From Streptomyces fildesensis (lineage in GTDB: Bacteria > Actinomycetota > Actinomycetes > Streptomycetales > Streptomycetaceae): a DNA stretch of 64,000 nucleotides. Each line of letters starts with the position of its first letter. Position 1 is the stretch's first letter. The translations under genes and the position numbers were made by a program. Below, one piece after another: positions 17,972 to 26,752 of the stretch. The stretch is from positions 744,001 through 808,000 of the forward strand of contig NZ_JAAIKO010000001.1 of the NCBI RefSeq assembly GCF_016107395.1. The letters are read 5' to 3'. Below the pieces are notes generated by a model. That model was given only the letters and a program-made list of their open reading frames with translations. It searched no databases and was not told the DNA's origin.

Positions 17972-18675
17972 ACCGTGGCCCGTTCGGTCAGCACGCCGTC
18001 GCGGATCGAGACGGTGCGCGCGCCGCGGGCGGCGACCAGCGGGTCGTGGGTGATGACGACGATCGTCATGCCGTCGGCGTGCAGTTCGTCGAGCAGGCCC
18101 AGGATCGCGCCCGCCGTGGCGGTGTCGAGGTTGCCGGTCGGCTCGTCGCACAGCAGCAGCGACGGGCGGGAGACCAGGGCCCGCGCGATGGCCACCCGCT
18201 GCTGCTCGCCGCCGGACAGCCGGGTGGGCACGGCGTCCAGCCGGTGGCCGAGACCCACCCTGGCCAGTGCCTCGCGGGCCCGCTCGTGGGACTCGGCGCG
18301 TGGCACGGCGCCGTACAGCAGGGCGAGCCGGACGTTCTCCACGGCACTTCGGTACGGCAGGAGATGGAAGGACTGGAAGACGAAGCCGATGCGCCGGCCG
18401 CGCAGTGCGGTGCGGTCGGCGTCCTTGAGCGCGCCGGTGTCGATGCCGTCGAGCAGATAGCTGCCGGAGGTGGGCACGTCGAGCAGGCCCACGATGTTCA
18501 GGAAGGTGGACTTGCCGGAGCCGGAGGGGCCGACGACGGTCACGAACTCGCCTGCTCCGACCGTCAGTTCACATGCGGTGAGCGCGGCGACGGGCGGCGG
18601 GCCGGGATAGGTGAGCCCCGCCTGCCGCAGTTCGATGACCGCGGGGGCCTCGACTGCGGGGACCTCAGCGACCAC
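17968..18675 (-). CDS. MacB/LolD-type ABC transporter ATP-binding protein
   Basis: 235-residue ATPase. Walker A GPSGSGKST, Q-loop FVFQSFHLLPYRSAVENV, signature LSGGEQQRVAIARAL, Walker B LLLCDEPTGNLD and the H-loop IVVITHD are all intact. GTG at 18673-18675 overlaps the upstream adaptor stop by 11 bases; the longer open frame upstream lies inside the adaptor gene. Works with the downstream permease and upstream adaptor as one export system. Confidence 0.94.
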   Translation of the reverse strand: MVAEVPAVEAPAVIELRQAGLTYPGPPPVAALTACELTVGAGEFVTVVGPSGSGKSTFLNIVGLLDVPTSGSYLLDGIDTGALKDADRTALRGRRIGFVFQSFHLLPYRSAVENVRLALLYGAVPRAESHERAREALARVGLGHRLDAVPTRLSGGEQQRVAIARALVSRPSLLLCDEPTGNLDTATAGAILGLLDELHADGMTIVVITHDPLVAARGARTVSIRDGVLTERATV

Positions 18676-20233
18676 TGGACGCGTCCTTGGAGACGTCCCC
18701 GGCAGCGTCCTTGGACGGAGTTCCGGAGGAGGTGTCCCTGACTCCGGTGACGACCCGGTCGCCTTCCGCGAGCACGCCGCCCCCCAGCGGGACGACCTCC
18801 ACGAAACCGTCCCCGGTGGTGCCCGGCCTGACCTCCACCCGGCGCTGCGCGCCACCCTTGGCGACGACCGTGACGACGGTGCGGCCGTCCGCGCCCGCCG
18901 AGATCGCGGTGACGGGGACGACGAGCGCGACCCCGTCGGTGGAAGCCGCCTCCACGGTCAAGCGGACGTCCTGACCTGCCAGTTGTGTATCCAGCGGCTG
19001 GTCGGGGCGGACCACCATCGGATATCCGCGCGGCCCGGAGGTCCCGCCCTGGTCCTGCCCCCGTCCCTGATCCTGGTCCTGCTGCCCCTCGGACGTCTGC
19101 CCCGGCGCCTGTCCGCCGTCGACGGCCGTGGCGACCGAGGCCACCGTCGCCGCCGCGGTCACCCCGCTGACCTCCGACAGGATCTGGACCCGCTGCCCCG
19201 GCCGTACCAGCCCCTTCTGGTACTCCTGCAGCGTGCCCTGCACCACCAGCGCGCCGGCCGACACGGTCATGACCGCGGCTCCCGACACCTTCGATCCGAC
19301 GTGCGCGGGTATGGAGTCCACCCGGGCCGGAAAGCCGTCCAGGTAGACCACTTCGGCCGCCGGCAGCATCGGCCCGTCGGTGGCGAGGACCGCGGCGAGG
19401 TCGGTCCGCGCGCTGCCGAGATCCTCCCGGGCCCGCTGCACGGCGCGCTTGGCGGCCTTGCTGGTGGCGGGTTTCCCGGCCGGCGGATTTCCGGTCGACG
19501 GGTTTCCGGTCGACGGGTTTCCGGTCGACGGGTTTCCGGTCGGGGACAGGAACGGCTCGTTCGCCGCGTCCATTTCGTCCTGTGCGTCCTGTGCGTCCTG
19601 CGCGTCCTGGAGGGCGCGTTCGGCCGCGGTCACCGCGTCCCGCGCCGCCTTCAGTGCCTCGCCGCCGTCCGCGTGGGCCGGCAGCGGGTCGTAGCCGATC
19701 GAGGCGTAGAACCCCGTCAGCGCCGCCTTCGTCCCGGGCCCGAAGGTCCCGGGCGGGTCGTCGCCCGACCGGTGGCCCAGTTCCCCGAGCGAGCGCTGCA
19801 GTTGGGCGACGTCGCCGCCGGTCGCGCCCGGCTTCAGGTCCCGGTACACCGGCAGCGCGCCGCGCAGCGCGAACACCGGCCGCCCGGACACCTCCAGCAG
19901 CACCTTGCCGTCGGTCACCGTCGCGCGGGGAGCCACCAGCAGTTTCGTCACGACCGGTGTGGCGGCGCCCTCCCCCGGCGTGACGGAGGGCGAGACGTCC
20001 ACCGACTGGCCGGCCCGCACCGTGCCGCGCAGGATCACCGAGTCCTTGAGGACCCGGCGTTCCACCGGCGCGGTCAGCAGGTCGGGGGCCGGCGCCGCGC
20101 GCTCCGCGGCCTCCTGGGCGGGCGACTTGATGACCAGCGACGCCCCGGCGGCCGTGCCCGAGAGCGCCAACGCGCCCACCGCGACGGCGATCACCCAGAT
20201 CCGGCGCCGTGCGAGGACCGGTGCGTCAGCCAC
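18665..20233 (-). CDS. Membrane-fusion/adaptor protein with peptidoglycan-binding domain
   Basis: 522-residue periplasmic-adaptor-like (HlyD/MacA superfamily) protein. One N-terminal helix (IWVIAVAVGALALSGTAAGASL) anchors it. A beta-barrel half (LRGTVRAGQSVDVSP) and a PG_binding_1-like segment (LKPGATGGDVAQLQRSLGEL to about residue 185) follow. A central Ala/Asp coiled-coil carries AQD and STGNP repeats, and the C-terminal lipoyl/barrel region includes GTLQEYQKGLVRPGQRVQI. In Gram-positives such adaptors accompany MacB-type exporters, matching the two genes downstream. GTG at 20231-20233 overlaps the lipoprotein stop by 8 bases. Confidence 0.85.
   Translation of the reverse strand: MADAPVLARRRIWVIAVAVGALALSGTAAGASLVIKSPAQEAAERAAPAPDLLTAPVERRVLKDSVILRGTVRAGQSVDVSPSVTPGEGAATPVVTKLLVAPRATVTDGKVLLEVSGRPVFALRGALPVYRDLKPGATGGDVAQLQRSLGELGHRSGDDPPGTFGPGTKAALTGFYASIGYDPLPAHADGGEALKAARDAVTAAERALQDAQDAQDAQDEMDAANEPFLSPTGNPSTGNPSTGNPSTGNPPAGKPATSKAAKRAVQRAREDLGSARTDLAAVLATDGPMLPAAEVVYLDGFPARVDSIPAHVGSKVSGAAVMTVSAGALVVQGTLQEYQKGLVRPGQRVQILSEVSGVTAAATVASVATAVDGGQAPGQTSEGQQDQDQGRGQDQGGTSGPRGYPMVVRPDQPLDTQLAGQDVRLTVEAASTDGVALVVPVTAISAGADGRTVVTVVAKGGAQRRVEVRPGTTGDGFVEVVPLGGGVLAEGDRVVTGVRDTSSGTPSKDAAGDVSKDASSGR
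19486..19545. repeat. 15-base tandem repeat in the adaptor gene
   Basis: Four units close to GGTTTCCGGTCGACG, the middle ones identical, encode the pentapeptide STGNP on the minus strand. Copy number is probably variable between strains. Confidence 0.92.
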
Positions 20234-20624
20234 CCTGGATCCCGTCGCCGCCGGACTTCGCCTGGCAGGTGTGCCAGATGGCGGCGGTCGACGGATCCTG
20301 CTTCAGACGCTGCCCCAGTTCGGCCGGGTACTGGAACTCACCGGTCGCCGGGCTGGGGTCCGGATAGTCCGTGATCCCGTGCTCACGCATGCACTTCGTC
20401 TCCTGCCGCATCGCTTCCAGGAACGCCGCGGGGACCGGGTCGACCGTCGTGGTGTTGCCCTTGACCTGCTCGCTCCCGCCGGAGTTGCCGGGTGTCCCGG
20501 GCCCGGAGTCCACCGAACAGCCACCGGCGCCCAGCGCCGCGGCCAGCAGCACGGGCAGGAGCAGCGGGATCGGGCGGCAGGAGGTACGGAGAGTACGGGA
20601 CGAGGTCCGGTCTGCGCTGTGCAC
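20226..20624 (-). CDS. Lipoprotein, first gene of the MacB-like exporter operon
   Basis: 132 residues from GTG at 20622-20624. Basic n-region (RTSSRTLRTSCRP), hydrophobic core (IPLLLPVLLAAALGAGGC) and a lipobox Cys define it as a lipoprotein. The mature part contains a motif of small Streptomyces lipoproteins, FLEAMRQETKCMREHGITDYPDP, with a CMREHG core also recognisable in the 21272 gene (CMRRYGF). It overlaps the adaptor gene start, so it probably belongs to the export system. The in-frame upstream extension to 20738 would bury the signal and is rejected. Confidence 0.82.
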   Translation of the reverse strand: MHSADRTSSRTLRTSCRPIPLLLPVLLAAALGAGGCSVDSGPGTPGNSGGSEQVKGNTTTVDPVPAAFLEAMRQETKCMREHGITDYPDPSPATGEFQYPAELGQRLKQDPSTAAIWHTCQAKSGGDGIQGG

Positions 20625-20758
20625 GATCGACCAGCGTAGCCGCGGTCGAACAGCCGCTCTACTGTCCCAAAGGACAGTAGATACAACGACATTCCCTCTG
20701 GTCGCATAGTGCGCCGCCGTCGCGGCTTCACGCACCACGCATCAGGGAGGAACGCCGC

Positions 20759-21163
20759 ATGACGCCCGTCAACCGCACCACTCTCCGCCGGACTCTCGCC
20801 ACGACCCTGGCACTGGCCGCGCTCGGCACCGCCTCGCTCGTCTGCGCGGGACCGGCCGACGCGCTGGGCAAGGACGGCAACCTGGAGCCGGGTGAACTGG
20901 GCCTCTACTACGCCCAGAACCGCACCAACCTGCTGTTCGACCTGTTCTACGCGGGTAACAACTTCGCCGGTGACCGGTACGCCGCCAACTTCAGCATCTC
21001 GCCCAACGACAACACCGAGTCGTACTGGAACCGGGACGCGCAGACGTGGAGCGTCTGGACGGACGCCTACCGCGCCGGGGTGCACGGGTGGATCCCGGCG
21101 TACACGTGGAGCAACGCCAGCACCAACTTCAAGAACAAGATCTCGTCCGCCAACCCCGGCTGA
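20759..21163 (+). CDS. Small secreted protein, possibly peptidase inhibitor I36-like
   Basis: 134 residues with a signal peptide (RRTLATTLALAALGTASLVCAGPADA) and a mature domain of about 100 residues: DGNLEPGELGLYYAQNRTNL then AAYSF-type spacing and IPAYTWSNASTNFKNKI. The sequence resembles secreted beta-gamma-crystallin/I36-like inhibitors in outline, but cysteines expected in many of these are missing. ATG at 20759 has AGGGAGGAA 9 bases upstream. Divergent from the exporter operon. Confidence 0.7.
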   Translation: MTPVNRTTLRRTLATTLALAALGTASLVCAGPADALGKDGNLEPGELGLYYAQNRTNLLFDLFYAGNNFAGDRYAANFSISPNDNTESYWNRDAQTWSVWTDAYRAGVHGWIPAYTWSNASTNFKNKISSANPG

Positions 21164-21271
21164 TCCGCGGTCCCGCCGCTCCGTCCGCACCGCGGGCGGG
21201 AGCGGCGGAGCCCGTGCGCCGACCTGCGCCGATCCGCGCCGCCCGCACCTCGCGTCCCCCGGAGTCCGCCG

Positions 21272-22261
21272 ATGCCCAGCCGCCGTGCCACCGCCCCCGC
21301 CGTCCGCCTCGCCCTGCTCGCCGTTCTCCTGACGGGCCTCACGGGCTGCGGATCCGCTTCCGGCGCGGGTTCCGAGGAGGCGAAGTCCGGTGCGCCCGGG
21401 GACCGGGCGGAGCCGGCGGTCGGCGCGCCGCCCCAGCTGCTCGACAGCAACGGGCTGACGTTCCCGATGGACGTCTACCTCGTCCCGGCGGAGCAGCGGC
21501 AGGAGTTGCAGAAGGCCCAGGACGTCCTCATCGACCAGTGCATGCGGCGCTACGGCTTCCGCTACACCGCACCGGAATCCACCGTCGGCACGGATGTCTA
21601 CGGTGAGAACGGCCGCCGCTACGGCGTGTCCAGCCCGTCCCTGGCCGCCAAGTACGGCTACGGCGACCCGCCGCAGCAGGCGCCGGTCCGCGCCCCGCGC
21701 CCGGCCAGGGGGACCAATGAGTCCCTCGTCCTGGACGGACCGCCCGATCTGGACCCCAAGTCCCTCCCCGCGAACCTGGAGGAGGCGGAGAAGGCCAGGA
21801 CCTCCGACAAGAACACCGGGGTCGTCAACGGCATCAAGATCCCCGTCGCGGGCTGCACGGGCGAATCGGGGCTCAGGCTCTACGCGCCCGACGCCGCCGC
21901 CGTCGACATCACCTTCCCGCAGAACCTCAACGCCGAGGCCAACGAGCGCTCACGGCAGGACTCCCGGGTGGTGCGGGTGATCCGGGACTGGTCGGCGTGC
22001 ATGGCCGGGCACGGCTACCGCGTCCCGTCGCCGCTGGGCGTCCCCGCGGCGCTGGGGCTGACCGATCTGTCGGGTGCGCGGGCGGTCACCACCGCCACCG
22101 CCGACGTCGCCTGCAAGCAGCAGGTGAACCTGGTGGGCGTCTGGTACGCCGTCGAGTCCGCGTACCAGAAGGTGCTGATCGAGAAGAACGCGGAAGTCCT
22201 GAAGAACTTCAAGGATCAGCAGCAGGCGCGGATGCGCCTGGCCGATTCGCTGTCCGGCTGA
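21272..22261 (+). CDS. Lipoprotein of unknown function
   Basis: 329 residues; signal with lipobox LLTGLTGC near residue 25. The mature protein has paired Cys-containing segments (QCMRRYGFRYT near 90 and WSACMAGHGYRVPSP near 240) typical of a Streptomyces lipoprotein family often annotated as hypothetical. No catalytic motif was recognised. It lies between the small secreted protein and a LuxR-type gene, all on the plus strand. Confidence 0.78.
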   Translation: MPSRRATAPAVRLALLAVLLTGLTGCGSASGAGSEEAKSGAPGDRAEPAVGAPPQLLDSNGLTFPMDVYLVPAEQRQELQKAQDVLIDQCMRRYGFRYTAPESTVGTDVYGENGRRYGVSSPSLAAKYGYGDPPQQAPVRAPRPARGTNESLVLDGPPDLDPKSLPANLEEAEKARTSDKNTGVVNGIKIPVAGCTGESGLRLYAPDAAAVDITFPQNLNAEANERSRQDSRVVRVIRDWSACMAGHGYRVPSPLGVPAALGLTDLSGARAVTTATADVACKQQVNLVGVWYAVESAYQKVLIEKNAEVLKNFKDQQQARMRLADSLSG

Positions 22262-22314
22262 GTCGGGCTGATATAGCCTTCCGTTGCTCAAGTCCAGGCT
22301 TCCGGGGGGAATCC

Positions 22315-22830
22315 GTGCATCTGCTCTGCCCGGTGTGCGAGGTCTGCGGGACCGGACTGCGAGACGATCCCCACCCTCATGGCAGCGCGGTCCTGGCGGG
22401 GCTGCGGCTGATCCCCGATCTGACGGGCCGTGAGCACGAGGTGCTGATGAGCCTGCGGGACGGCGCCTCGAACCGGGAGCTCGCCGAGGAACTCGGCATC
22501 ACCGAACGTACGGTGAAGCTGCACGTCGCGAGCCTGCGCTTCAAGCTCGGCGGTGTCTCACGGCTGCAGCTCAGCCTGATCGCGCTGGTGCACCACGCCC
22601 GCGGCGGTCATGCGCGCCGGTGCACGAGCCGTCCGCCGACCACGGTCGCCACACAGGCGCCGCCGGCGTCGAACACCGCCAGGTCCGCCCGGCCGCCGGG
22701 GACCAGCGCGGGCGGCACGGATCCGGCGGGCACCCGCGTCAGACCGCCGCGGGCGGCGGCGGCCCGCAGGGCGGGATCCGTCAGATACCCGTCCACCACC
22801 GCCGTCGCCCCGAGCCGCAAGAGGGCGTGA
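22315..22830 (+). CDS. Short LuxR/GerE-type HTH regulator
   Basis: 171 residues from GTG at 22315 with GGGGGGA 5-6 bases upstream. It starts with a CPVCEVCG cysteine pair, then a GerE HTH (about residues 40-95): LTGREHEVLMSLRDGASN, ELAEELGITERTVKLHVASL. There is no receiver or PAS domain. The last ~70 residues are Pro/Arg/Ala-rich and lie antisense to the mqnX-like gene (22608-23030), so the functional protein may end functionally near residue 100 and the rest may be read-through. Target unknown. Confidence 0.7.
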   Translation: MHLLCPVCEVCGTGLRDDPHPHGSAVLAGLRLIPDLTGREHEVLMSLRDGASNRELAEELGITERTVKLHVASLRFKLGGVSRLQLSLIALVHHARGGHARRCTSRPPTTVATQAPPASNTARSARPPGTSAGGTDPAGTRVRPPRAAAARRAGSVRYPSTTAVAPSRKRA

Positions 22831-23030
22831 ATCCGCTCCCGCGGGCTCGGCGCGTCCGGTACCGGTGCCGCGTGCACCAGCGCGGGGCCCAGGGCCCCGT
22901 GCCATTCCCGCACCCTCGCCTGCGGAAACTGCACGCGTAGCTCATCGGCCGTGCCGACCGCCACGATCCGGTCGCCGGAGACGGCGACCGCCCGTCCGGT
23001 GCCGCTGTCTCCGCTGTGGATCGTGAGCAT
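22608..23030 (-). CDS. Imidazolonepropionase-like (MqnX/HutI composite) domain protein
   Basis: 140 residues resembling only the composite beta-domain of amidohydrolases: MLTIHSGDSGTGRAVAVSGD at the start and ADLAVFDAGGACVATVVGGR at the end, flanking a short helical insert (APSPRERIHALLRLGATAV). The metal-binding TIM barrel (HxH motif) is missing, so it cannot be a complete deaminase such as aminofutalosine deaminase MqnX. It starts immediately after the mqnC stop (adjacent codons), suggesting co-transcription and a menaquinone-linked role. Its 3' half overlaps the LuxR-type gene on the other strand. Confidence 0.65.
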   Translation of the reverse strand: MLTIHSGDSGTGRAVAVSGDRIVAVGTADELRVQFPQARVREWHGALGPALVHAAPVPDAPSPRERIHALLRLGATAVVDGYLTDPALRAAAARGGLTRVPAGSVPPALVPGGRADLAVFDAGGACVATVVGGRLVHRRA

Positions 23031-24218
23031 TCAGTTGGCGGCGAGCAGCTTCAGCTCGGGGTGCGCCGTGCCGCCCTCGATCGCCGTCGACGACAGGTGC
23101 GAGACGGCGTGGTCGTTGACCGGGTCGTTCGCCGGGTCGTCGTGCACGACGAGGTGCTCGTAGGTGGTCGCGCGCTGCGCGGGCACCCGGCCGGCCGAGC
23201 GGATCAGCTGGATGATCTCCATCCGGTTCGAGCGGTGCTTGGCACCGGCCGAGGAGACCACGTTCTCCTCCAGCATGATCGAGCCGAGGTCGTCCGCCCC
23301 GTAGTGCAGCGAGAGCTGGCCGACCTCCTTGCCCACCGTGAGCCAGGAGCCCTGGATGTGGGCGACGTTGTCCAGGAAGAGCCGGGCGACGGCGATCAGC
23401 CGCAGGTACTCGAAGATCGTGGCCTGCGTCTGCCCCTTCAGCTTGTTGTTCTCCGGCTGGTAGGTGTACGGGATGAAGGCGCGGAAGCCGCCCGTACGGT
23501 CCTGTACGTCACGGATCATGCGCAGGTGCTCGATGCGCTCGGCGTTGGTCTCGCCGGTGCCCATCAGCATCGTGGACGTCGACTCGACGCCCAGGTTGTG
23601 CGCGATCTCCATGATCTCCAGCCAGCGCTCGCCCGACTCCTTGAGCGGCGCGATGGCGGTACGCGGCCGGGCCGGGAGCAGCTCGGCGCCCGCGCCCGCG
23701 AAGGAGTCGAGACCCGCGGCGTGGATCCGCCGGATCGCTTCCTCGGCCGTCACCCCGGAGATGCGGGACATGTGCTCGATCTCGGACGCGCCCAGCGAGT
23801 GGATGACCAGCTGCGGGTACGCCTTCTTGATCGCGGCGAAGTGCTCCTCGTAGTACTCGACGCCGTAGTCCGGGTGGTGGCCGCCCTGGAACATGATCTG
23901 GGTACCGCCCAGCTCGACGGTCTCCGCGCAGCGGCGCAGGATGTCCGCGATGTCGCGCGTCCAGACCTTGTCGCTCTGCGGCGCGGCGTAGAACGCGCAG
24001 AACTTGCACGCGGTGACGCACGAGTTCGTGTAGTTGATGTTCCGCTCGATGATGTACGTCGCGATGTGCTCGGTACCCGCGTACCGGAGGCGGCGCGCGG
24101 CGTCGGCGGCCGACCCGAGGGCGTGCAGCGGGGCGGAGCGATACAGGTCCAGCGCCTCCTCCGGGGTGATGCGGCCGCCGGCGGCGGCGCGATCGAGGAC
24201 GGCTGCGTAATCGCTCAC
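23031..24218 (-). CDS. mqnC: Cyclic dehypoxanthinyl futalosine synthase (radical SAM)
   Basis: 395-residue radical SAM enzyme of the futalosine menaquinone pathway that cyclises dehypoxanthinyl futalosine. The cluster motif is CVTACKFCAF (CxxxCxxC), preceded by ERNINYTNS. Further motifs are QIMFQGGHHPDYGVEYYE and STMLMGTGETNAERIEHLRM. C-terminal WLTVGKEVGQLSLHYGADDLG is typical. ATG at 24216-24218. The imidazolonepropionase-like gene follows without a gap. With mqnA and mqnE in the same window, it defines a futalosine rather than an o-succinylbenzoate route. Confidence 0.96.
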   Translation of the reverse strand: MSDYAAVLDRAAAGGRITPEEALDLYRSAPLHALGSAADAARRLRYAGTEHIATYIIERNINYTNSCVTACKFCAFYAAPQSDKVWTRDIADILRRCAETVELGGTQIMFQGGHHPDYGVEYYEEHFAAIKKAYPQLVIHSLGASEIEHMSRISGVTAEEAIRRIHAAGLDSFAGAGAELLPARPRTAIAPLKESGERWLEIMEIAHNLGVESTSTMLMGTGETNAERIEHLRMIRDVQDRTGGFRAFIPYTYQPENNKLKGQTQATIFEYLRLIAVARLFLDNVAHIQGSWLTVGKEVGQLSLHYGADDLGSIMLEENVVSSAGAKHRSNRMEIIQLIRSAGRVPAQRATTYEHLVVHDDPANDPVNDHAVSHLSSTAIEGGTAHPELKLLAAN

Positions 24219-24432
24219 CGGTGCTGTCCCTTCCGAAGGGGTACAAGACGGACCAGCTCAGCGTACGCCAGGCGTCGGACAAGCCCCTGGCCGGGCCGCC
24301 GGGTGTCCGGAGCGTCACATGCTTGTCACGGGGTGCCCTGCGCCCGGGACATCGCCCTCGCGGGCCGGATAATCTGCAGTCTCAAGACAAATGCTCGGTG
24401 ACGACGGCTTGTGGTGCGGGACGGGGTTGGAT

Positions 24433-26712
24433 ATGTCGGGGGCCGGATCGACGAGGGGACTGCGTCCGCGCAGGCTCAGCGAAGAGACACTCGCCGCGGC
24501 GCCGGCGCCGGGTCGCGGGGCGGTGCTGAGACAGCGAGCGGGCTCCGCCGCCACCACCCTGTGGGCGACGATGCGCCCCACCCGTAACCGCAGTACCGGC
24601 TATCTGGCGATCGGCGCGGTCGGCGCCCTCATCGCCACCTCCGTCGCGGTCGGGGTCGGCGCCGCGGGCTCGATCCCGCGGCTCGCGGACATCGGCGCCT
24701 GGCTGGGCAGCAGCGGCTCCAGCGAGGCCTCGCACGCCAACGGCCTGACGGGTGATGTGGACGGCAAGGTCAAGCTGCCGGGCATGAACGGCCACTCCGT
24801 GACGATCGCGCAGGACGGCAGGACCGTCCTCGTGCTGGACCGGAAGACCGGCAAGGTCGTCCGGATCGACCCCTCGCAGCTCACCGCCGAGCAGTCGACG
24901 AACTACGGCACCAGCGGACTGCAGCTCGTCTCCGGCGGCACGTACGCCTACGTCGTGGACGCCGCGAAGGGCACGGTCCAGCGGATCGACCCGGCGCTGA
25001 CGACCCCGACCGGGGACAAGGTCCAGCTGGGCCCGGGGCTCGGCACCGCGGCCGTCGACTCCCAGGGCACGCTCTGGGTTCCGCAGCCCGCCAAGGGCAC
25101 CGTCGTCCCGTTCGTGAACGGGGCGAAGAGCGCCGAGGTCAAGGTCGCCGCCCCGGACCACGACCTGGTCCTCACCCTGGCGCAGGGCCGGCCGGTGGTG
25201 ACCGACCGGACGGACGCCGTCACCAAGGTGCTGACCGTCGCCGGCACCCAGCAGACCTTCAACCTGCAGGGCGGGATCAACGACTCCGCCCCGGTGAAGA
25301 TCCTGGTGCCCGCCACGACCGACAGCCCGATGGTGCCGATCCTCGCCTCCGACAGCGGCGCGCTCGCGCTCGTCGACGTCACGAGCGGCCAGTCCATCAA
25401 CGCGAAGGTCCCGATCCAGGGGCACGCGCTGGGCGCGCCGCAGGTGCTGGGCAAGAAGGTGTACATCCCGGACGGGACCACCGGCAGCCTGCTCGTCTAC
25501 GACACCGCGACCTCGGCGTTCCAGGACTCGGTGAACGTGACGAAGAAGCCGGGCAACCTGGAACTCTTCGTCCGCAACGGCCTGCTGTGGGTCAACGACC
25601 AGAACAACAGCTCCGCCGCCGTCATCAACGCGGGCGGCGACGTCCACACCATCGGCAAGTACACGGACAAGGTGCCGACGGCCCGGAAGAAGAACGACAA
25701 GCCCGTCGAGGACAACGTGCCGTCCTCCCGGCCGACCCACCAGGCGCAGCAGCCGACCCGCCCGGGCAAGGGCCAGGGCGGCACCACCCGGCCGCCGACG
25801 CACGCGCCGGCCACCACGCCGCCGCCGACCCAGGCGCCGCCGACCACCCCGACGAAGAACTGCGCCATCAACTGGGAAGCGGGCTGCCCGGAACCGCAGA
25901 CCCCCGGCACCCCGCAGGCCCAGTCCGGCGACGGTTCCATCACGCTGACGTTCCAGCCCGCCTCCGGGCTCACCCCCAAGCGCTATCTGCTCAAGGGAGT
26001 GGGCAGCGGCCAGACGGCGACGCCGTCCGAGGTCGGCCCGAACGGGCCCTTCACCTTCCAGGTCGACGGCGGCGCCTGCGGCACGGAGTTCAGCTACACG
26101 GTCGTCGCGGAGTACGCGGGCGGCGCGGCGAGCAAGGAGTCGAAGTCCTCGGCCCCGGTCCGCCCCTGTGTCGCCCCCGGCGCCCCGCAGAGCCTCAAGA
26201 TCAGCAACAACGGCGGCGGGCACGGCGCGAAGGTCAGCTGGAAGGCGCCCTCGGGCGGATCCGGTGTCACCTACAAGGTGACCTGGCCCGGCGGCAGCGA
26301 GTCCACGCAGAGCACCAGCCAGTCGGTCACCGGCCTGGAGAACAGCAAGCGGTACGACGTCACGGTGAGCAGCAGCAACGCGGCGGGCTCGGGCGCGTCC
26401 ACGAGCGGCACGATCGACCTGACGCCGCCGGACGTGGCGATGAACATCACGCACAACAGCAACGACCCGGACCCGCTGGCGATCCGCAGCGACCCGAGCA
26501 CCAAGACCGGCACCCGGGTGAATCAGTTCCCGGCGAACTACACGGGCTCCGTCGCCGTGCACTGCCGGACGACCGGCAGCTCGGAGACCCAGCCTTACGA
26601 CCACGTCACCAGCGACGTCTGGGGCAAGATCTCGTCCAGCTACGGAAACGGCTATGTCGCCGACGTCTATCTGGACTCACGCTTCAACTCCGCCGTCTGG
26701 GAATGCCAGTGA
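24433..26712 (+). CDS. Membrane-anchored beta-propeller/fibronectin type III surface protein
   Basis: 759 residues from ATG at 24433 (a GTG/ATG 14 codons earlier is possible). A cytoplasmic ~55-residue segment and one helix (TGYLAIGAVGALIATSVAVGVGAA) precede an extracellular part. Residues ~95-430 have YVTN/NHL-like repeats (GRTVLVLDRKTGKVVRIDPS, YAYVVDAAKGTVQRIDP). A Pro/Thr-rich linker (about 440-480), two FN3 domains (about 490-680) and a C-terminal domain with Cys pairs (VAVHCRT, AVWEC) follow. First gene of a co-oriented block with MoxR, DUF58 and TgpA-like genes, suggesting a sensor or adhesin for that system. Confidence 0.82.
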   Translation: MSGAGSTRGLRPRRLSEETLAAAPAPGRGAVLRQRAGSAATTLWATMRPTRNRSTGYLAIGAVGALIATSVAVGVGAAGSIPRLADIGAWLGSSGSSEASHANGLTGDVDGKVKLPGMNGHSVTIAQDGRTVLVLDRKTGKVVRIDPSQLTAEQSTNYGTSGLQLVSGGTYAYVVDAAKGTVQRIDPALTTPTGDKVQLGPGLGTAAVDSQGTLWVPQPAKGTVVPFVNGAKSAEVKVAAPDHDLVLTLAQGRPVVTDRTDAVTKVLTVAGTQQTFNLQGGINDSAPVKILVPATTDSPMVPILASDSGALALVDVTSGQSINAKVPIQGHALGAPQVLGKKVYIPDGTTGSLLVYDTATSAFQDSVNVTKKPGNLELFVRNGLLWVNDQNNSSAAVINAGGDVHTIGKYTDKVPTARKKNDKPVEDNVPSSRPTHQAQQPTRPGKGQGGTTRPPTHAPATTPPPTQAPPTTPTKNCAINWEAGCPEPQTPGTPQAQSGDGSITLTFQPASGLTPKRYLLKGVGSGQTATPSEVGPNGPFTFQVDGGACGTEFSYTVVAEYAGGAASKESKSSAPVRPCVAPGAPQSLKISNNGGGHGAKVSWKAPSGGSGVTYKVTWPGGSESTQSTSQSVTGLENSKRYDVTVSSSNAAGSGASTSGTIDLTPPDVAMNITHNSNDPDPLAIRSDPSTKTGTRVNQFPANYTGSVAVHCRTTGSSETQPYDHVTSDVWGKISSSYGNGYVADVYLDSRFNSAVWECQ

Positions 26713-26752
26713 CCCCCCTCCTCCCCACCGACAACCGAAGTGCGAGCACGTC

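Noticed and set aside
24382..26604. 740-codon open frame on the minus strand over the FN3 protein
   Set aside because: Arg/Gly-rich shadow; the plus frame encodes a helix and FN3 domains.
26654..26752. Upstream in-frame start of the MoxR gene
   Set aside because: It would start inside the preceding FN3 gene and add a Pro-rich segment not seen in MoxR proteins; ATG at 26753 fits the family.
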